A stretch of DNA of 64,000 bases from Candidatus Pantoea floridensis (GTDB lineage Bacteria > Pseudomonadota > Gammaproteobacteria > Enterobacterales > Enterobacteriaceae), in contig NZ_OCMY01000001.1 in the NCBI RefSeq assembly GCF_900215435.1, forward strand, positions 3,038,001 through 3,102,000, given 5' to 3'. Under the pieces are notes generated by a model that saw only the letters and a program-made list of their open reading frames with translations, searched no databases and was not told the DNA's origin. Both the position numbers and the translations under genes were made by a program. This document shows, piece after piece, positions 1-13,001 of the stretch (positions are counted from its first letter, which is position 1; each line of letters starts with the position of its first letter).

Positions 1-59
1 TCTTCCGTGCACGAGAGGCTATTGATAATAAAGTTCAACCGCTTATCCAACGTCAGTGA
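1..59 (+). CDS. rpoE: RNA polymerase sigma-E factor, 3' end only
   Basis: Only the last 18 codons are in the window. They read FRAREAIDNKVQPLIQRQ followed by TGA, which matches the C-terminus of sigma-E (E. coli ends FRAREAIDNKVQPLIRR). The gene continues upstream of the window. It heads the rpoE-rseA-rseB-rseC operon, and rseA starts 27 bp downstream, so sigma-E is made together with its own anti-sigma factor. Confidence 0.93.
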   Translation, partial: FRAREAIDNKVQPLIQRQ

Positions 60-86
60 TAACGGCTACTGGAAGGGTACCAAAGC

Positions 87-743
87 ATGCAGAAAGAAAA
101 ACTTTCCGCTTTAATGGATGGTGAAACTTTAGATAACGAAGTGTTGGCATCGTTGTCCAGGGATACGGATCTTCAGCAAAGCTGGGAAAGCTACCACATC
201 ATCCGCGACACCTTGCGAGGTGATATCGGAGAAGTGCTGCATTTTGATATCTCCGCACGCGTGGCTGCGGCCATCGAAAATGAGCCAGCGCGCAAAGTGA
301 CTCCGCTGATCCCTGAAGCGCAGCCTGAGCCGTCTCGTTATGAGAAAATGCCGTTTTGGCGCCGCGGTGGGAGCTGGGCTGCTCAACTGACTCAGGTTGG
401 TGTGGCGGCTTGCGTATCACTGGCAGTCATCGTTGGTGTTCAGCATTTCAACAGTTCTCCATCGGGCAGTGCTACTGAAGCCTCTGATTCACCAGCGTTT
501 AATACGCTGCCAATGATGGGTAAAGCATCGCCAGTTAGCTTGGGCGTGCCTTCAGAAGCATTTGATACCAACAGCTCTAACCAGCAGGTGCAGGAACAGC
601 GTCGTCGCGTGAATGCCATGCTGCAGGATTATGAGTTGCAACGTCGTCTGCATGCCGATCAGGTTCAGTTTGAAAAGAACGATCCGCAACAGGCTCAGGC
701 TAATGTTCCCGGAAATCAGTCGTTAGGAACTCAGCAGCAGTAA
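87..743 (+). CDS. rseA: Anti-sigma-E factor RseA
   Basis: Inner-membrane anti-sigma factor that holds sigma-E inactive until DegS and RseP cleave it during outer-membrane stress. The 218-residue product starts MQKEKLSALMDGETLD, typical of the RseA cytoplasmic sigma-binding domain. One hydrophobic segment lies near residues 98-120 (GVAACVSLAVIVGVQ), followed by a Gln-rich periplasmic domain. A purine-rich Shine-Dalgarno (ggaaggg) precedes the ATG. The stop codon overlaps the rseB start by one base (TAATG), which indicates translational coupling. Confidence 0.95.
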   Translation: MQKEKLSALMDGETLDNEVLASLSRDTDLQQSWESYHIIRDTLRGDIGEVLHFDISARVAAAIENEPARKVTPLIPEAQPEPSRYEKMPFWRRGGSWAAQLTQVGVAACVSLAVIVGVQHFNSSPSGSATEASDSPAFNTLPMMGKASPVSLGVPSEAFDTNSSNQQVQEQRRRVNAMLQDYELQRRLHADQVQFEKNDPQQAQANVPGNQSLGTQQQ

Positions 744-1699
744 TGAAGCAGCTTTGGTGTGCCGTTAGCCTGCTGGCAGGCAGCCTGTTTTGCTCATCTA
801 TCGCCTCGGCGCAGACCTCTGCGTCCGGGGCGTTGTTGCAACAGATGGAGCAGGCAAGCCAGAACCTCAACTACGAATTTGCCTACATCAATGTCTCGCG
901 CCTTGGCATTGAATCTCTGCGTTATCGTCACGCGGTTATCGACAATCGTATCTTCGCCCAACTCTTGCAGATGGATGGGCCGCGCCGTGAAGTCATCCAG
1001 CGTGGTAATGACATCAGCTATTTCGAGCCAGGATTGGATCCTTTCTCTCTGCCGGGCAATCACATTATTGATGCGCTACCTGGGTTAATGTTCGCGGACT
1101 TCTCCCGTTTGGGTGAGGCCTACGATTTCATCCCGGTGGGGCGCTCGCGCATGGCCGATCAGCTGTGTGAAGTGGTGCGCATCGTGTCACGTGATGGTAC
1201 GCGCTACAGCTATGTGGTGTGGCTGGATGTCGATACCAAATTGCCGCTGCGGATCGATCTGCTGGATCGTGATGGCGAAACGCTGGAGCAGTTCCGCGTG
1301 ATCAGTTTTGCCGTCGATGAAGGCGTACGTAATTTGATGCAGGGGCTGGAAAAGGCCAACTTGCCGCCTTCGCTATCGTTACCGGCTGGTGACAAAGTTG
1401 AACTCAGTTGGCAGCCAAACTGGCTTCCGGCGGGCATGAAGCTGATTTCACAAAGCCGACGTGATATTCCGTCGATGAACAAAACCGTTGAATCTCGTCT
1501 GTATAGCGATGGCTTATTTAGTTTTGCTATCAATATCACCCCTGCCGATAAAAGCAGTAGCGTGCAAGCATTGCGCACTGGGCGTCGTACGGTGCAGACA
1601 GAAGTGCGCGATAATCGTGAAATTACGGTGGTGGGTGAATTACCGCCCGCCACTGCCAAACGTATTGCGGACAGTATAGATTCGGGTGCACAAAAATGA
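743..1699 (+). CDS. rseB: Periplasmic sigma-E regulator RseB
   Basis: Periplasmic protein that binds RseA and shields it from DegS; it senses mislocalised lipoproteins and LPS intermediates (known for the family). The 318-residue protein begins with a signal peptide, residues 1-23, with probable cleavage after ASA. The MucB/RseB fold follows, with a large lipid-binding N domain and a smaller C domain. It overlaps rseA by 1 nt and rseC by 4 nt (ATGA), so the three are one translationally coupled unit. Confidence 0.95.
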   Translation: MKQLWCAVSLLAGSLFCSSIASAQTSASGALLQQMEQASQNLNYEFAYINVSRLGIESLRYRHAVIDNRIFAQLLQMDGPRREVIQRGNDISYFEPGLDPFSLPGNHIIDALPGLMFADFSRLGEAYDFIPVGRSRMADQLCEVVRIVSRDGTRYSYVVWLDVDTKLPLRIDLLDRDGETLEQFRVISFAVDEGVRNLMQGLEKANLPPSLSLPAGDKVELSWQPNWLPAGMKLISQSRRDIPSMNKTVESRLYSDGLFSFAINITPADKSSSVQALRTGRRTVQTEVRDNREITVVGELPPATAKRIADSIDSGAQK

Positions 1700-2160
1700 T
1701 GAGAGAATGGGCCACCGTTGTGGCGTGGAAAGAAGGTGTTGCCACGCTGCACACGGAAGCAAAAACCTCGTGTAATAGCTGCTCAGCACGCAAAGGCTGT
1801 GGCAGCCACGCACTTAATCAGCTGGGCCCTAAAAACGCCCACGTGATGACAATCGCCAGCGCTGAGCCGCTCCAACCGGGTCAGCGTATTGAGTTGGGCA
1901 TCCGTGAAAGTAGCCTTTTGGGTTCAGCGTTGCTGGTTTACATGACGCCGCTGTTTGGCCTGTTTTTAGTTGCAGGGATTTTTCAGATGCTGTTCCACAG
2001 CGATTTAGCGGCGGCCTGTGGCGCGCTGTTGGGCGGAATCGGTGGCTTTATTGTCGCTAAAGGTGTTTCTAACTTATTTGGCGATCGCGAGGCTTTTCAG
2101 CCCGTGATTCTCAGCGTTGCGTTACCTCCTGATGCACTGCGTGTGGAAAACGAAGCTTGA
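1696..2160 (+). CDS. rseC: SoxR-reducing system protein RseC
   Basis: Inner-membrane protein of 154 residues. The N-terminal cytoplasmic part carries a cysteine cluster (TSCNSCSARKGCGS, about residues 29-42), and two transmembrane helices follow near 75-97 and 103-121. RseC homologues take part, with the Rsx/Rnf complex, in keeping SoxR reduced, and the gene sits last in the rpoE operon. A Rho-independent terminator follows within 10 bp. Confidence 0.93.
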   Translation: MMREWATVVAWKEGVATLHTEAKTSCNSCSARKGCGSHALNQLGPKNAHVMTIASAEPLQPGQRIELGIRESSLLGSALLVYMTPLFGLFLVAGIFQMLFHSDLAAACGALLGGIGGFIVAKGVSNLFGDREAFQPVILSVALPPDALRVENEA

Positions 2161-2168
2161 TCCCCATC

Positions 2169-2193
2169 AGGCCGCGTCTAGTGCGGCCTTTTT
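2169..2193 (+). terminator. Terminator of the rpoE-rseABC operon
   Basis: A 7-bp stem (AGGCCGC / GCGGCCT) with a 7-nt loop is followed by a T run. It lies 8 bp after the rseC stop. Confidence 0.8.
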
Positions 2194-2243
2194 CGTTCTG
2201 CTTAATCTCTGAATTCTGTTGCGATTCCCCACAGTTCCATTCT

Positions 2244-2271
2244 TTAACGCGCGACGTTAACAGTGTAATAT
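2244..2271 (+). promoter_or_regulatory. Candidate sigma70 promoter for lepA-lepB
   Basis: TTAACG and TAATAT are spaced by 16 bp in the 217-bp gap between rseC and lepA. This is the only reasonable pair seen there. It would give a leader of about 100 nt. Sequence match only. Confidence 0.3.
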
Positions 2272-2377
2272 GCGTCGTCATTAATGAGGCCGACAAGGTT
2301 TCGGGGAAAGCTCCCTTTCCTGAAAGTGTCTGTGCTCAAGTTTTCCACTGATTTTTTACGTGAAGATATTCATATAA

Positions 2378-4177
2378 ATGAAGCACATACGAAATTTCTC
2401 CATCATCGCTCACATTGACCACGGCAAATCAACGCTCTCTGACCGTTTGATTCAAATTTGTGGTGGCCTGAGCGATCGTGAGATGGCTGCGCAAGTTCTT
2501 GACTCAATGGATTTGGAACGTGAGCGCGGCATTACCATTAAAGCGCAGAGCGTAACGCTCGATTACAAAGCGCTGAACGGTGAAACTTACCAGCTCAATT
2601 TTATCGATACTCCGGGTCACGTTGACTTCTCCTATGAAGTATCCCGTTCGCTGGCGGCGTGTGAAGGAGCATTGCTGGTGGTCGATGCAGGACAGGGCGT
2701 TGAAGCACAGACGCTGGCAAACTGCTACACCGCAATGGAAATGGATCTGGAAGTGGTACCGGTACTGAACAAAATCGACCTGCCTGCGGCCGATCCTGAG
2801 CGTGTGGCGGAAGAGATTGAAGATATCGTCGGCATCGATGCGACCGACGCGGTACGTTGCTCGGCGAAAACCGGCATCGGCGTACCCGATGTGTTGGAAC
2901 GTTTGGTGCGCGATATTCCGCCGCCAGAAGGCGATCCAGAAGGTCCTTTACAGGCGCTGATCATCGACTCATGGTTCGATAACTATCTTGGTGTGGTGTC
3001 GCTGATTCGCATTAAGAACGGCACGCTGCGCAAAGGCGACAAAGTGAAGGTCATGAGCTCTGGCCAAAGCTATAACGCTGACCGCTTAGGTATCTTCACG
3101 CCAAAACGCGTTGATCGCAACGAGTTGAACTGCGGTGAAGTAGGCTGGTTGGTGTGCGCGATTAAAGACATCCTCGGCGCGCCAGTGGGCGATACGCTGA
3201 CCTTGCAGCGCAATCCGGCGGAAAAAGTGTTGCCGGGCTTCAAAAAAGTGAAGCCACAGGTTTACGCTGGCCTGTTCCCAATCAGTTCCGACGACTATGA
3301 AGCATTCCGTGATGCGCTGGGCAAACTGAGTCTGAACGATGCGTCACTGTTCTACGAGCCAGAGAGCTCAACCGCGCTGGGCTTCGGTTTCCGCATCGGC
3401 TTCCTCGGTCTGTTGCACATGGAGATCATTCAGGAACGTCTGGAGCGCGAGTACGATCTCGATCTGATCACCACCGCGCCAACCGTAGTGTATGAAGTGG
3501 AAACCACCGACGGTCAAACGATTTACGTCGACAGCCCGTCGAAATTGCCACCGCTGAATAACATCGCCGAACTGCGCGAGCCGATCGCTGAGTGTCATAT
3601 GCTGCTGCCGCAGGAGTTCCTCGGCAACGTCATTACGCTGTGTATCGAAAAACGTGGCGTGCAAACCAACATGGTTTACCACGGCAAGCAGGTCGCGCTG
3701 ACGTACGAAATTCCGATGGCTGAAGTGGTACTCGATTTCTTCGACCGTCTGAAATCAACGTCACGCGGTTATGCGTCGCTGGATTATAACTTCAAACGTT
3801 TCCAAACCTCTGACATGGTGCGTGTCGACGTGATGATTAACTCAGAACGTGTTGATGCGCTGGCGCTGATTACTCACCGTGATAACTCGCAATATCGTGG
3901 CCGCGATCTGGTGGAGAAGATGAAAGATCTGATCCCTCGTCAGCAGTTTGATATTGCGATTCAGGCGGCAATCGGCAACCACATTATCGCTCGCTCAACG
4001 GTCAAGCAGCTGCGTAAAAACGTCCTGGCGAAATGCTATGGCGGTGACGTTAGCCGTAAGAAGAAACTGTTGCAGAAGCAGAAAGACGGTAAGAAGCGAA
4101 TGAAGCAGGTCGGCAACGTTGAGCTGCCGCAGGAAGCATTCCTTGCCATTCTGCATGTCGGTAAAGACAGCAAATAA
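2378..4177 (+). CDS. lepA: Elongation factor 4 (LepA), ribosome back-translocase GTPase
   Basis: Translational GTPase of 599 residues, the same length as E. coli LepA and nearly identical to it. Visible motifs are the P-loop AHIDHGKS (residues 11-18), switch [10 protein letters not shown] (about 77-84) and NKID (about 131-134). Beta-barrel and EF-G-like domains follow, then the LepA-specific C-terminal domain, rich in lysine ([19 protein letters not shown]). It binds ribosomes and affects assembly and initiation. lepB starts 9 bp downstream, forming the usual lepA-lepB operon. Confidence 0.98.
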   Translation: MKHIRNFSIIAHIDHGKSTLSDRLIQICGGLSDREMAAQVLDSMDLERERGITIKAQSVTLDYKALNGETYQLNFIDTPGHVDFSYEVSRSLAACEGALLVVDAGQGVEAQTLANCYTAMEMDLEVVPVLNKIDLPAADPERVAEEIEDIVGIDATDAVRCSAKTGIGVPDVLERLVRDIPPPEGDPEGPLQALIIDSWFDNYLGVVSLIRIKNGTLRKGDKVKVMSSGQSYNADRLGIFTPKRVDRNELNCGEVGWLVCAIKDILGAPVGDTLTLQRNPAEKVLPGFKKVKPQVYAGLFPISSDDYEAFRDALGKLSLNDASLFYEPESSTALGFGFRIGFLGLLHMEIIQERLEREYDLDLITTAPTVVYEVETTDGQTIYVDSPSKLPPLNNIAELREPIAECHMLLPQEFLGNVITLCIEKRGVQTNMVYHGKQVALTYEIPMAEVVLDFFDRLKSTSRGYASLDYNFKRFQTSDMVRVDVMINSERVDALALITHRDNSQYRGRDLVEKMKDLIPRQQFDIAIQAAIGNHIIARSTVKQLRKNVLAKCYGGDVSRKKKLLQKQKDGKKRMKQVGNVELPQEAFLAILHVGKDSK

Positions 4178-4186
4178 GGATTTTTA

Positions 4187-5158
4187 ATGGCTAACATGTT
4201 CGCCCTGGTTTTAGTGATCGCCACGCTGGTCACTGGCATTATCTGGTGTATCGATCGCTTTAAATGGGCTCCGGCTCGTCGTGCTAAACAAGCTGCGGCA
4301 CAAGCGCAGGCAGGCAACGCGCTCGACAGTAAAACGTTGGCGAAAGTCGCAGCGCAACCGGGTTGGGTTGAAACTACGGCATCGGTATTCCCGGTGCTGG
4401 CAGTGGTGTTGATCGTGCGTTCATTTATTTTTGAGCCGTTCCAGATTCCATCAGGTTCAATGATGCCAACGCTGCTGATTGGCGACTTCATCCTCGTAGA
4501 GAAGTTTGCCTACGGTATTAAAGATCCGATTGCGCAAAATACGCTGATCCCTACCGGTCATCCGCAGCGTGGTGATGTCGCGGTCTTCAAATACCCGAAA
4601 GATCCAAGCGTCGATTACATCAAGCGCGTGATTGGTTTGCCGGGCGACAAAGTGGTGTTTGATCCGTACAGCAAAACCCTGACTATCAATCCGGGTTGCA
4701 GCAGCGGCAATTGCGACACGGCACTGCCGGTGACGTACACTAACGTTGAGCCAAGCAACTTCATTCAGACCTTCAGCGGTTTCGATGGTAATGAAACCGG
4801 CAACGGCTTCTTCGAAGCACCGCAGGGCGAAACCATGAAGGGCGGCCTGCGTCTCGGCACGCGTAAAGAGACATTGGGCAACGTAACGCACGATATCTTG
4901 TTAGTAAACGAAGCGCAGAGTCAGGCAAGCATGTATTATCAGCAGCCGGGTCAGCCGCAATCGACCTGGATTGTGCCGGAAGGGCAGTATTTCATGATGG
5001 GTGATAACCGTGATAACAGCGCCGACAGCCGCTACTGGGGCTTTGTGCCCGAGAAGAATCTGGTTGGCAAAGCGGTTGCTATCTGGATGAGCTTCGAGAA
5101 ACAAGAAGGACAGTGGCCGACCGGCGTGCGCTTTAGCCGCATTGGTGGGATTCACTAA
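4187..5158 (+). CDS. lepB: Signal peptidase I
   Basis: Inner-membrane protease that removes signal peptides from exported pre-proteins. It has 323 residues. Transmembrane segments lie near residues 3-20 and 63-80. The catalytic Ser91 is in PSGSMMP and the general base Lys146 is in DYIKRVIG; box E is GDNRDNSADSRYWG. The Shine-Dalgarno AAGGA is 6 nt upstream of the ATG. It is co-transcribed with lepA, and the rnc leader follows. Confidence 0.97.
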   Translation: MANMFALVLVIATLVTGIIWCIDRFKWAPARRAKQAAAQAQAGNALDSKTLAKVAAQPGWVETTASVFPVLAVVLIVRSFIFEPFQIPSGSMMPTLLIGDFILVEKFAYGIKDPIAQNTLIPTGHPQRGDVAVFKYPKDPSVDYIKRVIGLPGDKVVFDPYSKTLTINPGCSSGNCDTALPVTYTNVEPSNFIQTFSGFDGNETGNGFFEAPQGETMKGGLRLGTRKETLGNVTHDILLVNEAQSQASMYYQQPGQPQSTWIVPEGQYFMMGDNRDNSADSRYWGFVPEKNLVGKAVAIWMSFEKQEGQWPTGVRFSRIGGIH

Positions 5159-5959
<801 letters not shown>

Positions 5960-6009
5960 ATAAGTCACATCGCAGCGTCGAAAGCGGCGCTGCCCAAGTC
6001 AGGACTCGA

Positions 6010-6915
6010 ATGAGCGAACTCGAAACATATAGCGGCTTTGTCGCGATTGTAGGCCGACCAAACGTCGGTAAATCCACTTTGCTGAACCAGTTGCTGGGAC
6101 AGAAGGTGTCGATCACTTCACGCAAGCCGCAAACCACGCGTCACCGTATTATGGGCATCCACACCGAAGGCGCTTATCAGGCGATCTACGTGGATACGCC
6201 AGGGCTGCACATGGAAGAGAAGCGGGCGATCAACCGCTTGATGAACCGTGCAGCCAGCAGCTCCATCGGAGATGTTGAGCTGGTAATCTTTGTGGTTGAA
6301 GGCACGCGCTGGACGCCAGACGACGAGATGGTGCTTAACAAGCTGCGTGATAACAAAGTTCCTGTGGTATTGGCGATCAATAAAGTCGATAACATTCAGG
6401 ATAAGAGCATTCTATTGCCCCATCTGCAGTTCCTCAGCCAGCAGATGAACTTCCTTGAAATCGTACCAATCTCTGCGGAAAGCGGCAAAAACGTTGACGC
6501 TATTGCAGCGATTGCGCGCAAATGCCTGCCAAAATCTGAGCATCATTTCCCGGAAGATTACGTCACCGACCGATCGCAGCGTTTTATGGCATCTGAGATC
6601 ATCCGTGAAAAATTGATGCGCTTCCTTGGCGCTGAGCTGCCTTATTCCGTCACCGTAGAAATTGAGCAGTTCGTCTCTAACGATCGCGGCGGCTATGACA
6701 TCAATGGCCTGATCCTTGTTGAGCGCGAAGGCCAGAAGAAGATGGTGATCGGCAATAAAGGCGCCAAGATCAAAACCATCGGCATTGAATCGCGTAAAGA
6801 CATGGAAGAGATGTTTGAGGCGAAAGTGCATCTTGAACTGTGGGTTAAAGTGAAATCTGGCTGGGCGGACGATGAACGTGCGCTGCGCAGCTTAGGTTAC
6901 TCTGACGAAGGTTAA
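6010..6915 (+). CDS. era: GTPase Era
   Basis: Essential GTPase that binds 16S rRNA and helps 30S maturation. It has 301 residues, as in E. coli. The N-terminal G domain has the P-loop GRPNVGKS (about 15-22), DTPG and NKVD. The C-terminal KH domain contains [13 protein letters not shown]. It lies 50 bp after rnc and 3 bp before recO, in the conserved rnc-era-recO operon. Confidence 0.98.
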   Translation: MSELETYSGFVAIVGRPNVGKSTLLNQLLGQKVSITSRKPQTTRHRIMGIHTEGAYQAIYVDTPGLHMEEKRAINRLMNRAASSSIGDVELVIFVVEGTRWTPDDEMVLNKLRDNKVPVVLAINKVDNIQDKSILLPHLQFLSQQMNFLEIVPISAESGKNVDAIAAIARKCLPKSEHHFPEDYVTDRSQRFMASEIIREKLMRFLGAELPYSVTVEIEQFVSNDRGGYDINGLILVEREGQKKMVIGNKGAKIKTIGIESRKDMEEMFEAKVHLELWVKVKSGWADDERALRSLGYSDEG

Positions 6916-6918
6916 TCA

Positions 6919-7647
6919 ATGGAAGGCTGGCAACGCGCCTTTGTGCTGCATAGTCGCCCTTACAGCGAAACCAGCCTGCTCCTCGATCTGTTCAGCGAAA
7001 GCGAAGGGCGCGTCCGCGTCCTTGCCAAAGGCGCCCGTTCGCGCCGCTCTCAATTAAAAGGCGCGCTGCAACCCTTCACGCCACTGCTGGTGCGCTGGGG
7101 CGGCCGCGGCGACGTCAAAACGCTGCGCAACGCCGAAGCCGTTTCACTGGCATTACCGCTGAGCGGCATCACGCTCTACTGCGGGCTGTACGTTAATGAA
7201 CTGCTTTCACGCGTGCTGGAGCAGCAAATTCCCTTCTCTGACATGTTCTTCGATTATCTGCATTGCATCCAAACGCTGGCGGCAGGCAACGGCTCGCCTG
7301 AACCGGCGCTACGCCGCTTTGAGCTGGCGCTACTGGGACATCTTGGTTACGGCGTGGATTTCCTGCACTGCGCCGGCAGCGGCGAAGAGATCGCCGATGA
7401 GATGACCTACAGCTATCGTGAAGAGAAAGGGTTTATTGCCAGTTTGGTGGTGAACCAGCGTAGCTTTACCGGCCGTCAGCTGCGGGCAATATGGGAACGT
7501 GATTTTCCGGATGCTGATAGCCTGCGCGCTGCTAAACGCTTTACGCGCATGGCACTGAAGCCCTATCTTGGTGGTAAGCCGCTGAAGAGTCAGGAGCTGT
7601 TTCGCCAGTTTGTGCCAAAAAAGAAACCCGATGTGGCAAACGACTAG
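6919..7647 (+). CDS. recO: DNA repair protein RecO
   Basis: RecFOR pathway mediator that loads RecA on SSB-coated single-strand DNA and anneals strands. It has 242 residues, the same length as E. coli RecO, starting [19 protein letters not shown]. An N-terminal OB fold is followed by an alpha-helical domain. It starts 3 bp after the era stop, so it is probably translated by coupling. It ends 70 bp before pdxJ. Confidence 0.97.
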   Translation: MEGWQRAFVLHSRPYSETSLLLDLFSESEGRVRVLAKGARSRRSQLKGALQPFTPLLVRWGGRGDVKTLRNAEAVSLALPLSGITLYCGLYVNELLSRVLEQQIPFSDMFFDYLHCIQTLAAGNGSPEPALRRFELALLGHLGYGVDFLHCAGSGEEIADEMTYSYREEKGFIASLVVNQRSFTGRQLRAIWERDFPDADSLRAAKRFTRMALKPYLGGKPLKSQELFRQFVPKKKPDVAND

Positions 7648-7717
7648 CGCTGGTTCTACCGCCTGATATATTCAGCACGGTACACTGCAAACACACTGAA
7701 CACATTTAAGGATTGTC

Positions 7718-8449
7718 ATGGCTGAGTTGCTGTTAGGCGTCAACATTGACCACATTGCTACCGTGCGCAATGCGCGTGGCACAAACTATCCCGATCCGGT
7801 ACAGGCCGCGTTTGTTGCCGAGCAGGCCGGTGCCGACGGCATTACCGTGCATCTGCGTGAAGATCGTCGCCACATTACCGACCGCGACGTGCGCATTCTG
7901 CGTGATACCATTCAGACGCGCATGAATCTGGAGATGGCGGTCACGGACGAGATGATCGACATTGCCTGCGAAATCAAACCACACTTCGTTTGTCTGGTGC
8001 CGGAAAAGCGTCAGGAAGTCACCACCGAAGGTGGGCTGGATGTGGCTGGCCAGCAGGATAAAATCAATGCGGCGGTGCGTTTGCTAAGTGAAGCGGGGAT
8101 TTTGGTGTCGCTGTTTATCGATGCCGATCATCGCCAGATTGAAGCCGCCGTTGCCAGTGGCGCGCCCTATATTGAAATTCACACCGGCGCGTACGCCGAA
8201 GCGCCAGAAGGACTCGAGCGCCAGGCTGAGCTGTCGCGTATCCGAAAAGCCGCTACCTTCGCGGCCAGCCTTGGCCTGAAAGTGAATGCCGGCCACGGTT
8301 TGACCTACCATAACGTACAGCCGATTGCTGAACTGCCTGAGATGCATGAGCTGAATATCGGTCACGCAATCATTGGTCGCGCGCTGTTTAGCGGTTTGGC
8401 GGATGCGGTTACTGAGATGAAACAACTGATGCGGGAAGCGCGTCGCTAA
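7718..8449 (+). CDS. pdxJ: Pyridoxine 5'-phosphate synthase
   Basis: Condenses 1-deoxy-D-xylulose 5-phosphate with 3-amino-2-oxopropyl phosphate to give pyridoxine 5'-phosphate, the last ring-forming step of vitamin B6 synthesis. It is a 243-residue TIM barrel starting [21 protein letters not shown]; the HLREDRRHI and [10 protein letters not shown] motifs are present. AAGGA lies 7 nt before the ATG. The TAA overlaps the acpS ATG by one base, so the two are coupled. Confidence 0.97.
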   Translation: MAELLLGVNIDHIATVRNARGTNYPDPVQAAFVAEQAGADGITVHLREDRRHITDRDVRILRDTIQTRMNLEMAVTDEMIDIACEIKPHFVCLVPEKRQEVTTEGGLDVAGQQDKINAAVRLLSEAGILVSLFIDADHRQIEAAVASGAPYIEIHTGAYAEAPEGLERQAELSRIRKAATFAASLGLKVNAGHGLTYHNVQPIAELPEMHELNIGHAIIGRALFSGLADAVTEMKQLMREARR

Positions 8450-8829
8450 TGGCGATTCTCGGACTTGGCAGCGACATCGTAGAGATCGAGCGTATCGCGG
8501 GCGTGATTGAGCGTTCCGGCGATCGCCTGGCGCGCCGCGTATTGAGCGAAGCCGAGTGGCAGCAATATCAGGCGCACCAGCAGCCGGTGCGTTTTCTTGC
8601 CAAGCGTTTTGCGGTAAAAGAAGCGGCCGCGAAAGCGTTCGGTACCGGCATTCGCGGTGGCCTGGCGTTCAATCAGTTTGAAGTGTACAACGACGCGCTG
8701 GGCAAGCCGGGGTTACGTTTCTTTGAACAGGCTAAAGTGATTGCCAGCCAGCTCGGCGTACAGCACGTGCATGTGACGTTAGCGGATGAACGCCATTACG
8801 CTTGCGCGACGGTAATTATCGAGAACTAA
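8449..8829 (+). CDS. acpS: Holo-[acyl-carrier-protein] synthase
   Basis: Transfers 4'-phosphopantetheine from CoA to acyl carrier protein. It has 126 residues. GLGSDIVEI at the N-terminus carries the metal-binding Asp, and [17 protein letters not shown] (about 61-77) holds the second metal ligand Glu. It is coupled to pdxJ by a 1-nt overlap. Its stop codon overlaps that of convergent yfhL by 4 nt, with no room for a conventional terminator between them. Confidence 0.97.
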   Translation: MAILGLGSDIVEIERIAGVIERSGDRLARRVLSEAEWQQYQAHQQPVRFLAKRFAVKEAAAKAFGTGIRGGLAFNQFEVYNDALGKPGLRFFEQAKVIASQLGVQHVHVTLADERHYACATVIIEN

Positions 8830-9074
8830 GGGTGCAACACCACAAATTTCTCCCACAGCATCTCACGACTTTCCGGGTGCTGTGGATCCGCAATAATGGT
8901 GTTATCAATCGGGCAGACGCTTTGGCAGGTCGGCACATCATAATGGCCCACGCATTCGGTGCAGCGGTCAACATCAATCTCATAGATCGCGTCGCCTAAG
9001 CTGATTGCCTGATTTGGGCATTCAGGTTCGCACATATCGCAGTTGATGCATTTTGTGGTGATGACTAGGGCCAT
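8826..9074 (-). CDS. yfhL: YfhL-type 2[4Fe-4S] ferredoxin
   Basis: Small electron carrier of 82 residues. The first cluster motif is [16 protein letters not shown] (about 9-24), and the second is [18 protein letters not shown]. The longer spacing inside the second motif is typical of the YfhL/Alvin subfamily. It converges on acpS with a 4-nt overlap. A TATAAT on the minus strand lies 36 bp upstream of the ATG. As an [Fe-S] protein it depends on cluster assembly, which is notable because the isc operon in this window is incomplete. Confidence 0.93.
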   Translation of the reverse strand: MALVITTKCINCDMCEPECPNQAISLGDAIYEIDVDRCTECVGHYDVPTCQSVCPIDNTIIADPQHPESREMLWEKFVVLHP

Positions 9075-9109
9075 AGCAAAAATCCAATAACAGCAGAAAA
9101 GGCGCGGGT

Positions 9110-9115
9110 ATTATA
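9110..9115 (-). promoter_or_regulatory. -10 element upstream of yfhL
   Basis: TATAAT on the minus strand with a weak -35 (CTGGTC, 17 bp spacing). It is the only near-consensus -10 between yfhH and yfhL. Confidence 0.4.
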
Positions 9116-9129
9116 CGCGGCTCATCTCA

Positions 9130-9969
9130 TCAGACCAGCTTTTTCACCAACGCTTCGCTGTGGCGAATATGGCTGGACGCGCGTTCAGGATCGTTTTGTA
9201 CTAGCGCCATAAACAGCAGATCGGTCAGCGCCAGTTGTGCGCTGGTGGATGATATCGCCGCGCTACGCGTACTTTGCTCTTCGGCCACGGTATACAGGCA
9301 AATGGTTGCACACTGCTGTAACGCATTTGGCGTGAAGCCGGTGAAGGCCAGCACATCGGCGCCTACCTGCGCCGCTTCCTGCGCCGCCAAATTGATTTCA
9401 CGCCGTTCGCCGGTATAGGAAATTGCCAATAACACATCGCCGGGCGCCATTGCCTGCACGCTGGCCAGCAGCGCATGCATATCCTGTTCAGCCACCGCAT
9501 TGATGCCGATTTTCATCAGCTTCCACGAGAAATCTTTTGCCACCAAACCGGATGCGCCAATACCAACCAGTAAAATACGATTGGCATTTTTCAACAGCTG
9601 CAACGTTTGCATCAGCTTTTCTTCGCTGTTGATATCCAGCGTGGCGCGGATCGCGGAGATCTTCTCGGTGAGCAGTTTCTCACCCACCACTTTAAGCGGA
9701 TCGTCGCTAAGAATATGATTGTGTACCGTAATCGCATCGCGGTCGGCCATCGATTCGCTCAGCGCCAGCTTCAGCGCCGGAAATCCTTTATAGCCCAGCT
9801 TTTGCGCAAATTTCACCACGCTGGACTGGCTAACGCCGGCTTCTTCCGCCAGCTTTTGCGAACTCAGATGCCGTGCCCGATCCGGCTGCGACAGCAAAAA
9901 ATCCGCCAATCGACGCTCATTTAGCGCCAGTCGAGGATAAAGTTGGCGAATTCGCAGCAATGAACTCAT
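9130..9969 (-). CDS. yfhH: RpiR/MurR-family transcriptional regulator YfhH
   Basis: The 279-residue protein has an N-terminal RpiR-type helix-turn-helix (LAEEAGVSQSSVVKFAQKLG, about 41-60) and a C-terminal SIS sugar-phosphate-binding domain (about 120-260; LLVGIGASGLVAKD and AISYTGERREI). It is close to E. coli YfhH, whose effector and regulon I do not know. It lies upstream of yfhL on the same strand, 55 bp apart, and diverges from pgpC. Confidence 0.92.
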   Translation of the reverse strand: MSSLLRIRQLYPRLALNERRLADFLLSQPDRARHLSSQKLAEEAGVSQSSVVKFAQKLGYKGFPALKLALSESMADRDAITVHNHILSDDPLKVVGEKLLTEKISAIRATLDINSEEKLMQTLQLLKNANRILLVGIGASGLVAKDFSWKLMKIGINAVAEQDMHALLASVQAMAPGDVLLAISYTGERREINLAAQEAAQVGADVLAFTGFTPNALQQCATICLYTVAEEQSTRSAAISSTSAQLALTDLLFMALVQNDPERASSHIRHSEALVKKLV

Positions 9970-10184
9970 GGTTAGATCCTTAATTCAGCTTTCCAGATAG
10001 CGCGGAGCGCTTTGCACTCGTGGTGCTGGCAGGCTTCGGCCAGATAACAACGCGCGGGCAAAGAGAATAAACTATTCAGCTGGCATTGTAGTCATTGGAA
10101 TTAAAAATAGCAGTTTTCGCCCCGAACGCTGAAGCTGGCTACACTGTAGTGCAGAAACCGCGAAGGATAGAAAAGGAGTGTTGT

Positions 10185-10823
10185 TTGACAAAAGGTACGC
10201 AACGACGCGTGGTGTTCTTCGATCTGGACGGCACGCTGCATCAGCAAGATATGTTTGGCACCTTTATGCGCTACCTGCTGCGACGTCAGCCGATCAATGT
10301 GCTGTTGGTGGTGCCGTTGTTACCGGTGATTGGGCTCGGTATGCTGATCAAAGGTCGCGCGGCGCGCTGGCCGATGAGTTTACTGCTATGGGCGATTACT
10401 TTTGGCCACAGTGAAACGCGCCTGCGTCAGCGTGAAGCCGAATTTGCTGACTGGTTCCGCGAACGCGTGACCGCCTTTCCGGTGGTGCAACAGCGACTTA
10501 CCGATTATCTCAGCAGCAATGATGCCGATGTCTGGCTGATTACCGGTTCTCCGCAGTCGCTGGTAGAAAAAGTTTATTTTGATTCAGCGTTCCTGCCGCG
10601 CGTGCAACTTATAGCCAGCCAGATGAAACCGGGCCGCGGTGGACGTTTGTTGGCCATGCGTTGCCTGGGGCACGAAAAGGTGGCGCAGCTGGAGGAGAAA
10701 ATTGGCACGCCTCTTCAGCTGTATAGTGGCTACAGCGACAGCAAGCAGGACAACCCGCTGCTGTTCTTCTGTCAGCATCGCTGGCGCGTTACGCCGCGCG
10801 GCGAGCTGCAACAGCTGGAATAA
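10185..10823 (+). CDS. pgpC: Phosphatidylglycerophosphatase C
   Basis: HAD-superfamily phosphatase that converts phosphatidylglycerophosphate to phosphatidylglycerol at the inner membrane. I place the start at TTG 10185: a strong Shine-Dalgarno AAGGAG (10173-10178) lies 6 nt upstream, and this gives MTKGTQRRVVFFDLDGTLH, 212 residues, matching E. coli YfhB (211). An upstream ATG at 10095 would add 30 unconserved residues. Motif I is FFDLDGT, and TGSP and SDSKQDNPLL are further HAD motifs. A hydrophobic stretch lies near 38-58. Confidence 0.93.
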   Translation: MTKGTQRRVVFFDLDGTLHQQDMFGTFMRYLLRRQPINVLLVVPLLPVIGLGMLIKGRAARWPMSLLLWAITFGHSETRLRQREAEFADWFRERVTAFPVVQQRLTDYLSSNDADVWLITGSPQSLVEKVYFDSAFLPRVQLIASQMKPGRGGRLLAMRCLGHEKVAQLEEKIGTPLQLYSGYSDSKQDNPLLFFCQHRWRVTPRGELQQLE

Positions 10824-10854
10824 CGCTTCGATTCCGGCAGTAGCATCGCTATAA

Positions 10855-12836
<1,982 letters not shown>

Positions 12837-13001
12837 ATAGTTGTCTCGTAATGGCTCACAGGCCTCTGTCTTTTAAAAGGCAGTATTTATGTTGTTTGAA
12901 CTCCCAGAGCGAGGGGCATTTTGCGCAACAAAAAGAGGCAGGGCAACTTTTATAGCAAGAATTGTGCAAAATTCAGCCAAACGCCAGGTGCCAGAATTTA
13001 T

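Noticed and set aside
2157..2351. Small open frame between rseC and lepA
   Set aside because: It starts inside the rseC end, runs through the terminator hairpin and resembles no family.
10095..10184. Upstream ATG start for pgpC
   Set aside because: It adds 30 residues absent from E. coli PgpC, while TTG 10185 has AAGGAG at ideal spacing.
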